Virus record (IMG/VR): IMGVR_UViG_3300030329_001420
Span: 1-28,389 of that record
Strand: one strand, 5' to 3'
Length of the DNA: 28,389 nt
DNA from: a virus
The stretch's first letter is position 1. Each line of letters begins with the position of its first letter. Made by a program: the position numbers and the translations under genes. The notes beneath the pieces are model-generated. The model was not told the DNA's origin. It ran no database searches and saw nothing but the letters and a program-made list of their open reading frames with translations. Of the stretch, positions 8,742 through 16,297 are shown piece after piece.

Positions 8742-9647
8742 TTATAATTCGTTTTTTATTCTCTCTTGTGCTATTTTAAAATAATCTTTGTCTAATTCAA
8801 TACCAATAAAATCTCTGTTTAAATTACAACAAGCAACGCCTGTGCTTCCTGAACCCATAGTTAAATCAACAACTAGGTCTTTTTCGTTGCTAAATGTCTT
8901 TATTAAGTCCTCTAAAAGCAATACAGGCTTCTGTGTGCGGTGATAGCCGTTATAATCTTTTTTGTATTTTAATATATTTGATTTGTATTTTTTACCATCC
9001 CATAAATTAAAGGTGCTTTTATATTTTTGTTCTATTTTTTCAAGTTCTGTATAATTTAAAAACCCTTCCATATTATTAATGCCAAATTCTTTTATTAAAT
9101 CTAAGTAAGTATGTTTTTTACATAGTTCAAATTGCGAACTATTAACCCTAAAACAATGATCTGCTCTTTGTCCTATTTTTTCAATAATATACTTCTTCTT
9201 TAATCCTACAAAAGCCAATAAGTTTTTAAAATAATCTCTTAAAGGGTGTAATCCTTCAAAATCATGATCTTTGCTAAAAACCAAAATATCCTCATAATAA
9301 TTCAAAGGTGCCTTCTTAGCTATCAAAGCATTTGCAAAATGGTCTTTTTCCCAAATCATAGAATAGCAAAATGGTATATTAGGGATTGCCTTATTTATTA
9401 ATTCATTTGTAAAAGGTTGTTGAGCAAACAAAACCATTTTACCATTCTTTCTTAAAATTCTATTAGCAATATCCATTATTTTATTAGTGTCAATCACAAT
9501 ATCCCATTCACATTTGCCACTCATTCCATGCTTTACGTTTTTAATATCTTTTACAGTTCCATAAGGCAAGTCAGTCAATATCAAATCAACACTTCCACTT
9601 TCTATTTTGTCGCTTTCAATTAAGCAATCTCCGTTGTATAGTTTCAT
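8742..9647 (-). CDS. DNA methyltransferase, N4/N6 beta class
   Basis: A 301-residue S-adenosylmethionine-dependent DNA methyltransferase acting on adenine N6 or cytosine N4. The catalytic motif IV reads TDLPYG (residues 25-30). The cofactor motif region DLTMGSGSTG with FIGIELD is near the C-terminus (261-286), so the order is catalytic motif first, as in the beta class. The insert at about 130-225 is likely the target recognition part. I chose the ATG at 9647, which forms an ATGA overlap with the terminase stop; an upstream in-frame ATG at 9695 would lie inside terminase. No partner restriction enzyme is present, so it is an orphan enzyme that probably protects the phage DNA or marks it. The target site cannot be read from the sequence. 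Confidence 0.88.
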   Translation of the reverse strand: MKLYNGDCLIESDKIESGSVDLILTDLPYGTVKDIKNVKHGMSGKCEWDIVIDTNKIMDIANRILRKNGKMVLFAQQPFTNELINKAIPNIPFCYSMIWEKDHFANALIAKKAPLNYYEDILVFSKDHDFEGLHPLRDYFKNLLAFVGLKKKYIIEKIGQRADHCFRVNSSQFELCKKHTYLDLIKEFGINNMEGFLNYTELEKIEQKYKSTFNLWDGKKYKSNILKYKKDYNGYHRTQKPVLLLEDLIKTFSNEKDLVVDLTMGSGSTGVACCNLNRDFIGIELDKDYFKIAQERIKNEL

Positions 9648-10819
9648 AATATATAGTATTTGCCAGAATATGAAACCATTAACTTGTTTAAACATACATA
9701 TCTAACTGCATCAATACTATGATTAAAAGCATCAACAGGTCTGTTTGTTATTTCATTATTCTTGTCTTTTATCCACTTGTAATTTCTAAATTCTTTTATT
9801 GTGTTAACACTTCTTTTTGTTATGTTTAACTTATGCCTTTTCATTACATCAATCCCTATCCTTATTGAATCAGCACCCTTTTTTGCAGGCTTTATATTAG
9901 AAACTTGCATTCTGTAGATTTCTTCAATACTCTTTGGCTCGCTAGAGTCGGCAAAACATTCTAGTCTCCTATCAATGTTTAGGTCTTTCATTTTGTTTGC
10001 AATGTCTTGGTTTGTTAAACCCTTTTCATAAATCAGTTCATCAATATACAAATCAAGGTCATGTTTATATACTTTCACTAATGTTGTAGGATCAGCACTA
10101 TAACCAAAGTCTAAACCAAAAGCAATTTCCTTTGCGTTTTCTGGTATACTATCAATAATGTTAAATTGTGGGAATATGTTTTCAGTTGAAATTCCACGCA
10201 TCCCCTGCCCAAAAACACGCCATAAATTTTCATCAACCTGTTTAAGTCTTTCAATTTCTTTTATTGTTTCTGTGTCTAAGAATGGATTATCCTTATATGT
10301 GGAAACATGAAAATCAACATCATCTCTATCTGCATCAATTATTTGTTTATACAACCAATGGAACTCATCACTAGGGTTAAAGTCAATAATGATTTTATAT
10401 GTTGTTCTTAAAGCTAACTGAGTGTATTCATCAAAACTAAATTCGTTGCCCTCGTTTAAAAAAAGCACGTCACGCTTTCGACCACGCACACGTTGTGGTT
10501 GATCTACCGATATAAACTCAAAATTGTTTCCAAAAAGCAAATATAAACCACTAGACTTGTTGTGTAGTCTTTCATCATAAAGGTTTTCGTTTTTAAGAAT
10601 CTCAAAGAAATCACGCATTGCTGTTCCTCTAAGAGCAGGGAATGTTTTTCTTGCAATAGTTATATATAGATTTTTGTTCTGGTTTTTGTAAGCAAACTCT
10701 ATTAGTGCCAAAAGTATTGAATATGTTTTCCCACTTCTTGTTCCCCCCTGCAATACACAAATTCTTTTGTTTGATTGTTTTACATCATAATATGGTTTAG
10801 CTTGTTTCTTCATCATCAT
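9644..10819 (-). CDS. terL: Terminase large subunit
   Basis: A 391-residue packaging motor with ATPase and nuclease parts. Walker A is GGTRSGKT (25-32) and Walker B is DVLFLNEGNE (117-126) with the catalytic Glu. The nuclease domain has GLDFGYSADPTT (Asp 237), an Asp in FADSSEP (291) and the closing DAFNHSIDAVRY (Asp 363 and 370). Length is slightly short but all key residues are present. Three ATG codons stand in a row at 10819, 10816 and 10813; the start overlaps the small terminase gene by up to 23 bases. Portal and capsid genes, which usually follow, are not adjacent: a methyltransferase and the tail genes come next. Confidence 0.95.
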   Translation of the reverse strand: MMMKKQAKPYYDVKQSNKRICVLQGGTRSGKTYSILLALIEFAYKNQNKNLYITIARKTFPALRGTAMRDFFEILKNENLYDERLHNKSSGLYLLFGNNFEFISVDQPQRVRGRKRDVLFLNEGNEFSFDEYTQLALRTTYKIIIDFNPSDEFHWLYKQIIDADRDDVDFHVSTYKDNPFLDTETIKEIERLKQVDENLWRVFGQGMRGISTENIFPQFNIIDSIPENAKEIAFGLDFGYSADPTTLVKVYKHDLDLYIDELIYEKGLTNQDIANKMKDLNIDRRLECFADSSEPKSIEEIYRMQVSNIKPAKKGADSIRIGIDVMKRHKLNITKRSVNTIKEFRNYKWIKDKNNEITNRPVDAFNHSIDAVRYVCLNKLMVSYSGKYYIL

Positions 10820-11123
10820 TTATCCAAGATGGTGGTGTTGCACTAACATTTAAGTTCTGGTCTGGTAAACCTTCAATCCGATCTAAAATTTCTTTTATTG
10901 CTTTTAACTTTTCATTATTATTTGAATCATTACTGAACGCAATCTTTATTAACATTTTAGCAATAGGACTGCCAAAGTCACCAACACCCCCCATGTTACT
11001 GTCTTGTGTTGATAATAATTCTTTTAAAACAGTGGCAACATTTCTTCTACCTTTTGGTCGCCCTCTTTTTTCTGGCTGATTGTCAGAACTAAATTGTGTT
11101 GCTTTGTTTGGGAATTTATTCAT
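10797..11123 (-). CDS. terS: Terminase small subunit-like DNA-binding protein
   Basis: A 108-residue protein directly upstream of and overlapping the large terminase gene. The N-terminus has the KRGRPKGRRN type basic segment, as in DUF5681-like proteins often found before large terminases, and the rest is mostly helical with an acidic end. I see no clear helix-turn-helix. The role in choosing the DNA to be packaged is inferred from position and from this N-terminal pattern. Confidence 0.6.
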   Translation of the reverse strand: MNKFPNKATQFSSDNQPEKRGRPKGRRNVATVLKELLSTQDSNMGGVGDFGSPIAKMLIKIAFSNDSNNNEKLKAIKEILDRIEGLPDQNLNVSATPPSWINDDEETS

Positions 11124-11142
11124 TGTTTCCGTTTTTATACCG

Positions 11143-11883
11143 TTATACTCCCGCTATTGGTATTTTTAAAATAGGGTTAAAATCAAAAGACCTTTTACTT
11201 GCTCTATCTTCTTTTATTATATCTTTTCCCCATTTTTGTTGCAATAATTTAAATTGTCTTTTTTCTTCATCTAAATTTCTATATGTAGCACAACCACCAA
11301 CCTGCTCTGCTTGTTTTACATTATAGTGTGCGTAGTTTATTCTCAAACAACCCCCATGTGTATAGATGTGTTGCAATGTCATGTCATAGTCTTCTTTTAA
11401 TGAAAGTTCTTCGTCATATCTCAATTGACTACTTTTTAAGTGTCCAGAAAAAGGTGAACCAATATACTGAGTAAAACCAAAAGGGGTATATTCCCTATAA
11501 GCACCTTTGTCTGCAACGCAATTGAATCCAAAATGTTTATATCCTAATTCATCACAAAGTAACGCAGAGCTAGAACAAAACTCTAATAATTGATCATTTT
11601 CAAACTTATATTGTGTTTGGTTATTATAATATCCTATATAAGAACAATCATCATCTATAATCATTAAACAATCACTGTCATTATATAAATTATCTAAAAT
11701 CCAATTTCTTATTCTACTTATATTCCCCTGTGCTGAATCTGGACAAACCACAACATCATTGCCATTTTTTATATATTCATCTGCTTGACTTTCGCAAACA
11801 ACAACTTTCACACAAGGATAATGTATTTGTGTTATTGACTTTTCTGGTCTTTTATAAGAAGGGGCATAAATACTAACTTTCAT
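11143..11883 (-). CDS. GT-A fold glycosyltransferase, TAGT-like
   Basis: A 246-residue sugar transferase. The N-terminus MKVSIYAPSYKRP is the nucleotide-sugar binding start typical of GT-A enzymes. A conserved-looking RIRNWILDN helix (58-66) precedes the metal-binding triad DDD at 77-79. A later KEDYDMTLQ segment has an acidic pair at the place of a catalytic base. The overall pattern recalls phage glycosyltransferases linked with DNA hypermodification (TET-associated type), but no TET/JBP, hydroxymethylase or other base-modifying enzyme is present here. It overlaps the ParB-like gene by 11 bases and precedes terminase. The substrate could be modified phage DNA, a virion protein or a host surface sugar. 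Confidence 0.7.
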   Translation of the reverse strand: MKVSIYAPSYKRPEKSITQIHYPCVKVVVCESQADEYIKNGNDVVVCPDSAQGNISRIRNWILDNLYNDSDCLMIIDDDCSYIGYYNNQTQYKFENDQLLEFCSSSALLCDELGYKHFGFNCVADKGAYREYTPFGFTQYIGSPFSGHLKSSQLRYDEELSLKEDYDMTLQHIYTHGGCLRINYAHYNVKQAEQVGGCATYRNLDEEKRQFKLLQQKWGKDIIKEDRASKRSFDFNPILKIPIAGV

Positions 11884-12478
11884 CTTGTATCATTTTAATT
11901 GCTTTTGAACCATTTAAAACCCTGCCAATTCCCTGCGACCATGCTTTTCCATTTGACCGTCTTGCCACTTCTGTCTGTAACTTGAATAATGTTTTCGCTT
12001 GAATCCAATCAATATCATTATCAAACTTTAAAACGATATAATTGTTACTAATATCTAATTCTGTGGCGAATGGGTATTCCGTTTCTATATTGTCCTTTGC
12101 ATCTATTTTATCAATGTTTAGACCTAATTCAACGTGCTTAAAACCCCAATCAGTTAATTCTTCAACATCAAAGTAATTTGCAAGTGCATCCATGTCAAAG
12201 TCACCACCACTTTTGTTTAGTCTTATATTTAATTCTCTTTCTTCTTCCTTGCTTAAATCTAGGATTACGCAATCCACATCTTTATAATTTAACTCTTTAC
12301 AAACCTTTAATCTCTGATGTCCACCGATCACCGTATAATCTTTGTTTACAATAATGGGGTCTACCAAATCAAATTTTTCTATTGATTTTTTTAAGTCATT
12401 ATACTGCTTCTTTGTAATCTGTCTAGGATTATATTTGGCAGGTTTTAATTTATTTATTTTTATTAATTCTATTTTCAT
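11873..12478 (-). CDS. ParB-like domain protein
   Basis: A 201-residue protein with an N-terminal ParB/sulfiredoxin-type domain. Residues 1-20 form the first strand and the KYNPR segment, and GGHQR at 52-56 is the phosphate-binding motif of the fold. The next part, KEEERELNIRLNKSGGDFD, is a pattern common in phage ParB-like proteins that are fused or adjacent to DNA methyltransferases. The C-terminal 80 residues are an unassigned domain. Known members of this fold bind or cleave CTP, nick DNA or serve with methylases. Placement between an HNH protein and a glycosyltransferase, shortly before terminase, suggests DNA processing or modification rather than partition. There is no ParA. Confidence 0.8.
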   Translation of the reverse strand: MKIELIKINKLKPAKYNPRQITKKQYNDLKKSIEKFDLVDPIIVNKDYTVIGGHQRLKVCKELNYKDVDCVILDLSKEEERELNIRLNKSGGDFDMDALANYFDVEELTDWGFKHVELGLNIDKIDAKDNIETEYPFATELDISNNYIVLKFDNDIDWIQAKTLFKLQTEVARRSNGKAWSQGIGRVLNGSKAIKMIQDES

Positions 12479-12767
12479 ATTCTTTAAATCGTTTGTTTAT
12501 TTCTACTAGGTCATAAATTTGTTGACATACCAATTCTAAATGTTTTATTCTAAAATAAGAATTTACAATTGAATCCGATTCTGCTTTAATGTGACAACTA
12601 CGACACAACCCCATTAAGTTCTCTATATAATCATTTGTTACTTTGTTCCTTGTTCTTTTTTGCAAGTGATGTATGTCCACACAAGGTGATTGACATATCT
12701 CGCAGGGAATATAGTCACCTTCTTCAAAATTAAAAAAATCTAAATAAACTCTAGTGTGCTTCTGCAT
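12450..12767 (-). CDS. HNH-type nuclease or zinc-finger protein
   Basis: A 105-residue protein with a compact HNH core. CEIC (22-25) and CRSCH (55-59) supply four Cys for structural zinc, HH at 33-34 follows VDI, and Asn 50 precedes the second knuckle. This is the His-Asn-His arrangement of HNH endonucleases. It is free-standing and lies some genes upstream of terminase, as HNH proteins that aid packaging often do. The C-terminal 45 residues are a charged helix. Its start lies 16 bases inside the end of the small Zn-ribbon gene. Confidence 0.8.
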   Translation of the reverse strand: MQKHTRVYLDFFNFEEGDYIPCEICQSPCVDIHHLQKRTRNKVTNDYIENLMGLCRSCHIKAESDSIVNSYFRIKHLELVCQQIYDLVEINKRFKEYENRINKNK

Positions 12768-12903
12768 TTTTACATTCGTTTATTTCCCTATAATCTCTAG
12801 GCGACAACACAAGAAAACTGCCGTCACACATTGAACATTTGCCATTTTTTTTTATTAAACTCATTGAGTTGCAGTCGCAACAAAATCTAAACATTTGATT
12901 CAT
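12751..12903 (-). CDS. Small zinc-ribbon peptide (50 aa)
   Basis: A 50-residue protein with Cys at 8, 9, 11, 23 and 26, in the pattern CCDC ... CSMC, which looks like a rubredoxin-knuckle zinc ribbon. The ATG at 12903 forms an ATGA overlap with the stop of the basic peptide before it, and the gene ends inside the start of the HNH gene. These junctions make translation likely in spite of its size. Function is unknown; zinc ribbons this small in phages are often nucleic-acid or host-protein binding. Confidence 0.6.
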   Translation of the reverse strand: MNQMFRFCCDCNSMSLIKKNGKCSMCDGSFLVLSPRDYREINECKNAEAH

Positions 12904-13031
12904 TTTCCTTGTCCTTTATATTTTTTCTTATAGAATTTACTGCCCTTTGTATTTGATGTTTTACTTTTTGCATGAACACCCTTGCGTTTTTTTCTTTTCT
13001 TTTCTCTATATACCCAGATTGCTTTTCTCAT
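12900..13031 (-). CDS. Small, very basic peptide (43 aa)
   Basis: A 43-residue protein in which nearly half the residues are Lys or Arg, with a KKRKKRKGVHAK core and a KGSKFYKKKYKGQGK tail. I recognise this type from other Bacteroidetes phages but know no function; nucleic-acid binding is plausible from charge. The ATG at 13031 overlaps the stop of the preceding gene in an ATGA junction, and its own stop overlaps the next ATG in the same way, strong signs of a real gene. Confidence 0.65.
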   Translation of the reverse strand: MRKAIWVYREKKRKKRKGVHAKSKTSNTKGSKFYKKKYKGQGK

Positions 13032-13396
13032 TTCTCACAACTTTTTTCATAAACCTTCCTTAAATTATCTAATGTTTTTTTATTACAAGAGCCACAGTTT
13101 GACCACTTTGCATCTGCTTCAAAAACTGCTTTATACAATCTGCCAATGATCATTTTTTGTTCTGCATTTATAGTATTTGTTTTATCTATATGTGGCATTA
13201 TATTCTCATAAATTTGTTTTTCATCTTTTGTGAATGATCTTATGTTTTTATAATTAGGGAATAATTTGTTCAATTTCTCTTGACGTTCCTTGCAACCACA
13301 ATCATCACCAAAAATTAATTTTACTGCCTTTGAAAGTCCTGTTTTTTCTGTGAACTTCGCAATGTCATCACCTATTCCCTTTGATTTTTTTACCAT
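13028..13396 (-). CDS. Conserved phage hypothetical protein with Cys motifs (122 aa)
   Basis: A 122-residue, mainly helical protein. The N-terminal KGIGDDIAKFTEKTGLSKAV is followed by GDDCGCKERQEKLNKLF, with a Cys-Gly-Cys that is characteristic of a family I have seen in Bacteroidetes phages near tail or replication genes. A second pair of Cys lies in SNCGSCNKK. The two pairs could bind one metal ion. The function is unknown. It overlaps the sigma-like gene upstream by 29 bases. Confidence 0.6.
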   Translation of the reverse strand: MVKKSKGIGDDIAKFTEKTGLSKAVKLIFGDDCGCKERQEKLNKLFPNYKNIRSFTKDEKQIYENIMPHIDKTNTINAEQKMIIGRLYKAVFEADAKWSNCGSCNKKTLDNLRKVYEKSCEK

Positions 13397-13943
13397 TTTT
13401 AAATATGTTTTTTACTTTTACTATTGACTTATATAATGTATTTCTGTTTATTCCTGTTTCTTTTTCCATTTGATTAAGTGAAAAACCCATTTGGTGATAG
13501 ATACGGAACACCTCACTGTCAAACCAATGAATCTCTTTTAGTTTTATATTCACCCTTTTAATGTCTTTTTCTAGTTGCTTTTTTAACTTGACACCATTAT
13601 CATCTAAAATTCTATGTATTCTATCGGGGGTGTTATTTATATACTGATCCTGCCAACCACCCAAAACAAAATTCTCATTTATAATTGTATAATACTTCCT
13701 GTATTTTTTATAGAATGGTGATGTTTTTGAATGGTATTGGTTAATCATTATTCTAGCAATCCAAAATATCAATTCATCTTTGTCAATTAAATTGTTTATT
13801 TTTTCCTTGTCACTTTCATACAGAGCAAGAATAGTATCATGTAACAAATCATCACTATCATACTTTTTGCAACTCGTTATTTTGTCTGCAACCTGTTTTA
13901 GTTTTAGATAATTTTTTTCTAAATAATGGTTCAGTTTTGACAC
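13368..13943 (-). CDS. Sigma-70-like RNA polymerase factor
   Basis: A 191-residue protein with the layout of a small sigma factor. Region 2-like sequence is at about 28-70, with DDLLHDTILALYE followed by FWIARIMINQYHS. A C-terminal region 4-like helix-turn-helix is at about 150-185, with GFSLNQMEKETGINRNTLYKSI. It probably redirects host RNA polymerase to phage promoters. The likely start is GTG at 13943, since no in-frame ATG stands before region 2; it overlaps the upstream gene by 86 bases, which is long for this genome. The place at the end of the early block suits a factor that switches on late genes. Target promoters are unknown; the 16-mer motif is a candidate. Confidence 0.65.
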   Translation of the reverse strand: MSKLNHYLEKNYLKLKQVADKITSCKKYDSDDLLHDTILALYESDKEKINNLIDKDELIFWIARIMINQYHSKTSPFYKKYRKYYTIINENFVLGGWQDQYINNTPDRIHRILDDNGVKLKKQLEKDIKRVNIKLKEIHWFDSEVFRIYHQMGFSLNQMEKETGINRNTLYKSIVKVKNIFKNGKKIKGNR

Positions 13944-14223
13944 AATTATATATTGTTGGTGTATTAATGTTTATTAACATATCATATTCTGTTTTTGATA
14001 ACTTTCCAACTGCAATTTCAACAACTTCAAATCTTTCATATATTTTTTTATAAATATAATCTATTATAGATTTGTCTTGTTTTACGTCACGCAATATATA
14101 GTTTTGCTCTTTTAGTTTCAACCCATGTCGGTAGATTATTGTAAACAACCAATTGTTAGTATCGTTAAAACCCCAATGAAATCTTTCGTTTCTAGTATTA
14201 AAAAATGTCGGTTGTATTTTCAT
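13858..14223 (-). CDS. Hypothetical early protein (121 aa)
   Basis: A 121-residue protein of no recognised family, basic and rich in Tyr and Ile. The first half contains the WGFNDTNNWLFTIIYRHG segment; the end has many Lys and Gln. It overlaps the OB-fold gene by 26 bases and the sigma-like gene by 86 bases. The long overlap with the latter suggests either that the sigma factor starts further inside or that the two are translationally coupled. One copy of the 16-mer motif lies within this gene at 14044-14059. Confidence 0.55.
   Translation of the reverse strand: MKIQPTFFNTRNERFHWGFNDTNNWLFTIIYRHGLKLKEQNYILRDVKQDKSIIDYIYKKIYERFEVVEIAVGKLSKTEYDMLININTPTIYNCVKTEPLFRKKLSKTKTGCRQNNELQKV
14044..14059 (-). 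promoter_or_regulatory. 16-mer motif TTATATTTATAAAAAA, internal copy
   Basis: Identical to the three intergenic copies but located in a coding region, where it encodes part of DYIYKK. It lies about 100 bases upstream of the GTG start of the sigma-like gene, so it could act as an internal promoter for it. Chance in an AT-rich gene is a fair alternative. Confidence 0.25.
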
Positions 14224-14503
14224 TTAATTGTTCTAAGTGAACACCTTTAACCATTAGTGTGTTATAATATCTACCATTGTATTCTCTACTCTTAATATAA
14301 AACTCTACTGTCACCCACCTGTTTTCAATTATATTTTTATCATGAATTACAATTGATTCTGTTCCAAAAATTTCAAATTGATACGAATGATCAAATCCCG
14401 TATCTGATTCTGTTATTGTAAATAAAAGTTTTTCAAAATCACCCTTTTTGGTGTTTATAGTTTCTTTCATTTTTCCTGTTACTTGTCCTCTTAATTTATA
14501 CAT
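14198..14503 (-). CDS. OB-fold protein, DUF3127-like, possible ssDNA-binding protein
   Basis: A 101-residue protein with the strand order of an OB fold: GQVTGKMKET, then FEKLLFTITES, YQFEIFG, and WVTVEFYIKSREYNGRYYNTLMV. The last segment matches the signature I know from DUF3127, a Bacteroidetes family thought to be an SSB-like OB fold. It lacks the acidic C-terminal tail of cellular SSB, although it ends with NENTTDIF. It lies between a nuclease and an unknown protein in the early block, fitting a role in binding single-stranded DNA. Confidence 0.55.
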   Translation of the reverse strand: MYKLRGQVTGKMKETINTKKGDFEKLLFTITESDTGFDHSYQFEIFGTESIVIHDKNIIENRWVTVEFYIKSREYNGRYYNTLMVKGVHLEQLNENTTDIF

Positions 14504-14849
14504 AAAATTCTTTTTGATTTAAATACTCGTCTAATTCCTTTTTTGCTTGATCAAAGCCATAGACGACAACAGCTTTGTAATTTCTTTCATTGAGAGATTC
14601 AACCCAATGTAATTGTTTTTTTGAAGGTCTACCCTTTTCTGTTTTTATTTCTAAAAATAAACCATAATAATACCCAAGTGGTTCAAAGATTGCCAAGTCT
14701 GGAAATCCTGCAATGTAACCTGTTGCCTTCATTCTCTTTGCCTGTGTTATTGATGTTCTCAAACCACCTGCACTTGCACAATATAACGCTTTTGGGTATT
14801 GCAATTTAATATATTCTATTATTGATTTCTGTAATTGGTGTTCTTTCAT
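14496..14849 (-). CDS. VRR-NUC domain nuclease
   Basis: A 117-residue single-domain nuclease of the PD-(D/E)xK fold. Glu 3 and Gln 7 lie in the first helix, GFPDL at 49-52 supplies Asp 51, and FLEIKTEKGRPSKKQ (65 onward) supplies the Glu-x-Lys pair at 67 and 69. This is the complete VRR-NUC signature and the usual phage length. Such proteins cut branched or recombination-related DNA; here it may resolve replication intermediates. It overlaps both neighbouring genes by a few bases. Confidence 0.88.
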   Translation of the reverse strand: MKEHQLQKSIIEYIKLQYPKALYCASAGGLRTSITQAKRMKATGYIAGFPDLAIFEPLGYYYGLFLEIKTEKGRPSKKQLHWVESLNERNYKAVVVYGFDQAKKELDEYLNQKEFYV

Positions 14850-15046
14850 TGATCATATTTTACAAACATGGAATCTAATTTTGATCCTAAATCCATTATT
14901 TCTAGTTGCAAAGAATCTATCAATAGTGTTTGCGATTTGTCTTGCATATTTTTAATTGAACAATTAATTTCGTTTATTGTTTTGTTAGATTTTATTAACG
15001 CTTTTATTGTTATTATCCAAAATATAAATATTATTAAGTTTCTCAT
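14846..15046 (-). CDS. Small membrane-anchored protein (66 aa)
   Basis: A 66-residue protein with one N-terminal hydrophobic segment (about 3-18, LIIFIFWIITIKALI) followed by a soluble helix with spaced Leu and Ile (about 22-60), which suggests a coiled coil. No lipobox is visible. It has an ATGA overlap with the VRR-NUC gene and sits among replication genes, so an anchor for replication proteins or an inhibitor of a host membrane target can be imagined, but nothing in the sequence decides this. Confidence 0.55.
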   Translation of the reverse strand: MRNLIIFIFWIITIKALIKSNKTINEINCSIKNMQDKSQTLLIDSLQLEIMDLGSKLDSMFVKYDQ

Positions 15047-15050
15047 AGTT

Positions 15051-15806
15051 TTATTTTTTTATCCATTTAGTTCCTGCGTTTGGTGAATATGTTGTTATAT
15101 AACCAAGTGTTTTTAAATGTTGATGATATTCTTTCCTTGTGCTATCATCTATTTTTCTATTAAACATTTCATCAAAATAGTCTGGGAATTTATTTTTCTC
15201 TTTATTAAAATTATTAGAACACCACCTTTTCAATCTTAGGTTCACATCAAAAGTGCGTTCAAGTTCTGCACGATACTTTGTGCCAGATTTATTTTTTTCT
15301 GTCCAATAAGCAAAGAAATCTTTTTTATCTTCTTCACTAACACCATTGATTGTGTGAATTGATTTTTCAAAATCAATAATTCTTTCTTCTATACTTTTAC
15401 TTTTCTTTTCTTTTGCTTTACTTATACTTATACTAGCATTGCGACTGTTATGCTTTTGGTCTGCGATCGCATTACTCCACCTCTTTGTTGCATTTTCTTT
15501 TGCTTTTTTTGACTTATTATTAATGTCCTCTATTTGCTTATTAAGTCTTTTGGAATAAAAACAATTATCTTCAACCACAAACAAATCAAAATCTTCAATT
15601 ACTTGCTTTAAAGTCTTAGGGTTACACTGCAAACCAAATGCCAAAGTGTTATAATCTTTAACACATAATTTATTTTCTTCACTAAATAACAATTCTAACA
15701 CTGCCCAGAACGTGCCATAGCCTTCCATGCCAAGCACAGATCTGAGTTTTATTACCCTAATATCATTTCTAGCGTTTGAATCGTGGTTAAAATATGTTTT
15801 TTTCAT
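15051..15806 (-). CDS. Replication initiation-like protein, Lin1244/Lin1753 N-terminal domain
   Basis: A 251-residue protein. Residues 1-90 match the DUF4373 (Lin1244/Lin1753) pattern: FNHDSNARNDIRVIKLRS, then GMEGYGTFWAVLELLF. This domain forms a winged helix in DnaD-like phage replication proteins. A low-complexity Lys/Ser linker follows at 95-140, and the C-terminal part (145-251) contains FFAYWTEKNKSG, typical of the second half of these proteins. It likely marks the phage replication origin or recruits host helicase. No helicase, loader or polymerase gene is found, so this is the best candidate for a replication initiator. A GC-rich hairpin precedes the gene. Confidence 0.7.
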   Translation of the reverse strand: MKKTYFNHDSNARNDIRVIKLRSVLGMEGYGTFWAVLELLFSEENKLCVKDYNTLAFGLQCNPKTLKQVIEDFDLFVVEDNCFYSKRLNKQIEDINNKSKKAKENATKRWSNAIADQKHNSRNASISISKAKEKKSKSIEERIIDFEKSIHTINGVSEEDKKDFFAYWTEKNKSGTKYRAELERTFDVNLRLKRWCSNNFNKEKNKFPDYFDEMFNRKIDDSTRKEYHQHLKTLGYITTYSPNAGTKWIKK

Positions 15807-15824
15807 AATCTGTTTTTAAAGAAA

Positions 15825-15879
15825 ATCCCCCCTGCCTAGTGTTAAAATATAGAAAAATATGGATTGTAGCAAGGGGGAT
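15825..15879 (-). terminator. GC-rich hairpin in the early block
   Basis: On the minus strand AUCCCCCUUGC (15879-15869) pairs with GCAGGGGGGAU (15835-15825) over 11 positions, with one G-U pair and a 33-base loop. UUUCUUU follows. In such AT-rich DNA this is striking. The gap lies between the 132-residue gene and the replication protein, so it may be a terminator or attenuator. The loop holds TATATTTT, close to a Bacteroidetes -7 element, so part of it could be promoter instead. Confidence 0.5.
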
Positions 15880-15885
15880 CAGAAA

Positions 15886-16284
15886 TTAATTTTGTTTAAA
15901 GTCGTCTGACTCAACTTCCGAATAAACCCCTAAGCTATAAAAATTCGTGATTTGCAAAACGGCTCTTGCTTTCGCCCTCTTTTCTGCCATTTCTAAATAA
16001 TAGGTGGATTGACAATTTTTTGGTTGTGCAGTTCCAAAGGTAGGTATTGAAACCTTCTTATCACCATTAAGGCGTGTTGCAGTGCATTTAACAGCACAAA
16101 AATCCCTCTCGCATCTAACCACCTCATAGTCTAATGTTATGTCGTCCTTAGCCATTATTTTTTCTATACCTGTTCGTGTGATAATTATAAACCCAAACTG
16201 TTGGTGTTTAAATACATCTTCTTTGTTTAAATTATAATAAACATATAATTCTTTTAATCTTTCATTGTTTGTTTTACTTTCCAT
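15886..16284 (-). CDS. Early protein, possible recombination (Rad52/Erf-type) protein
   Basis: A 132-residue protein. I chose the ATG at 16284, because the longer frame from 16332 would run into the gene upstream. The middle has YEVVRCERDFCAVKCTA, and the end reads YYLEMAEKRAKARAVLQI. The EKRAKARA helix recalls phage single-strand annealing proteins of the Erf/Rad52 kind, but the length is short for them. Neighbours (replication protein, nuclease, OB-fold protein) suit such a role. I regard the function as a guess; the gene itself is solid. Confidence 0.6.
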   Translation of the reverse strand: MESKTNNERLKELYVYYNLNKEDVFKHQQFGFIIITRTGIEKIMAKDDITLDYEVVRCERDFCAVKCTATRLNGDKKVSIPTFGTAQPKNCQSTYYLEMAEKRAKARAVLQITNFYSLGVYSEVESDDFKQN

Positions 16285-16297
16285 ATTCTGTTTTTTT

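Noticed and set aside
8742-9695. Longer methyltransferase start at 9695
   Set aside because: The extra 16 residues lie in the terminase gene and do not fit the usual N-terminus (MKLYNGDC) of this enzyme class.
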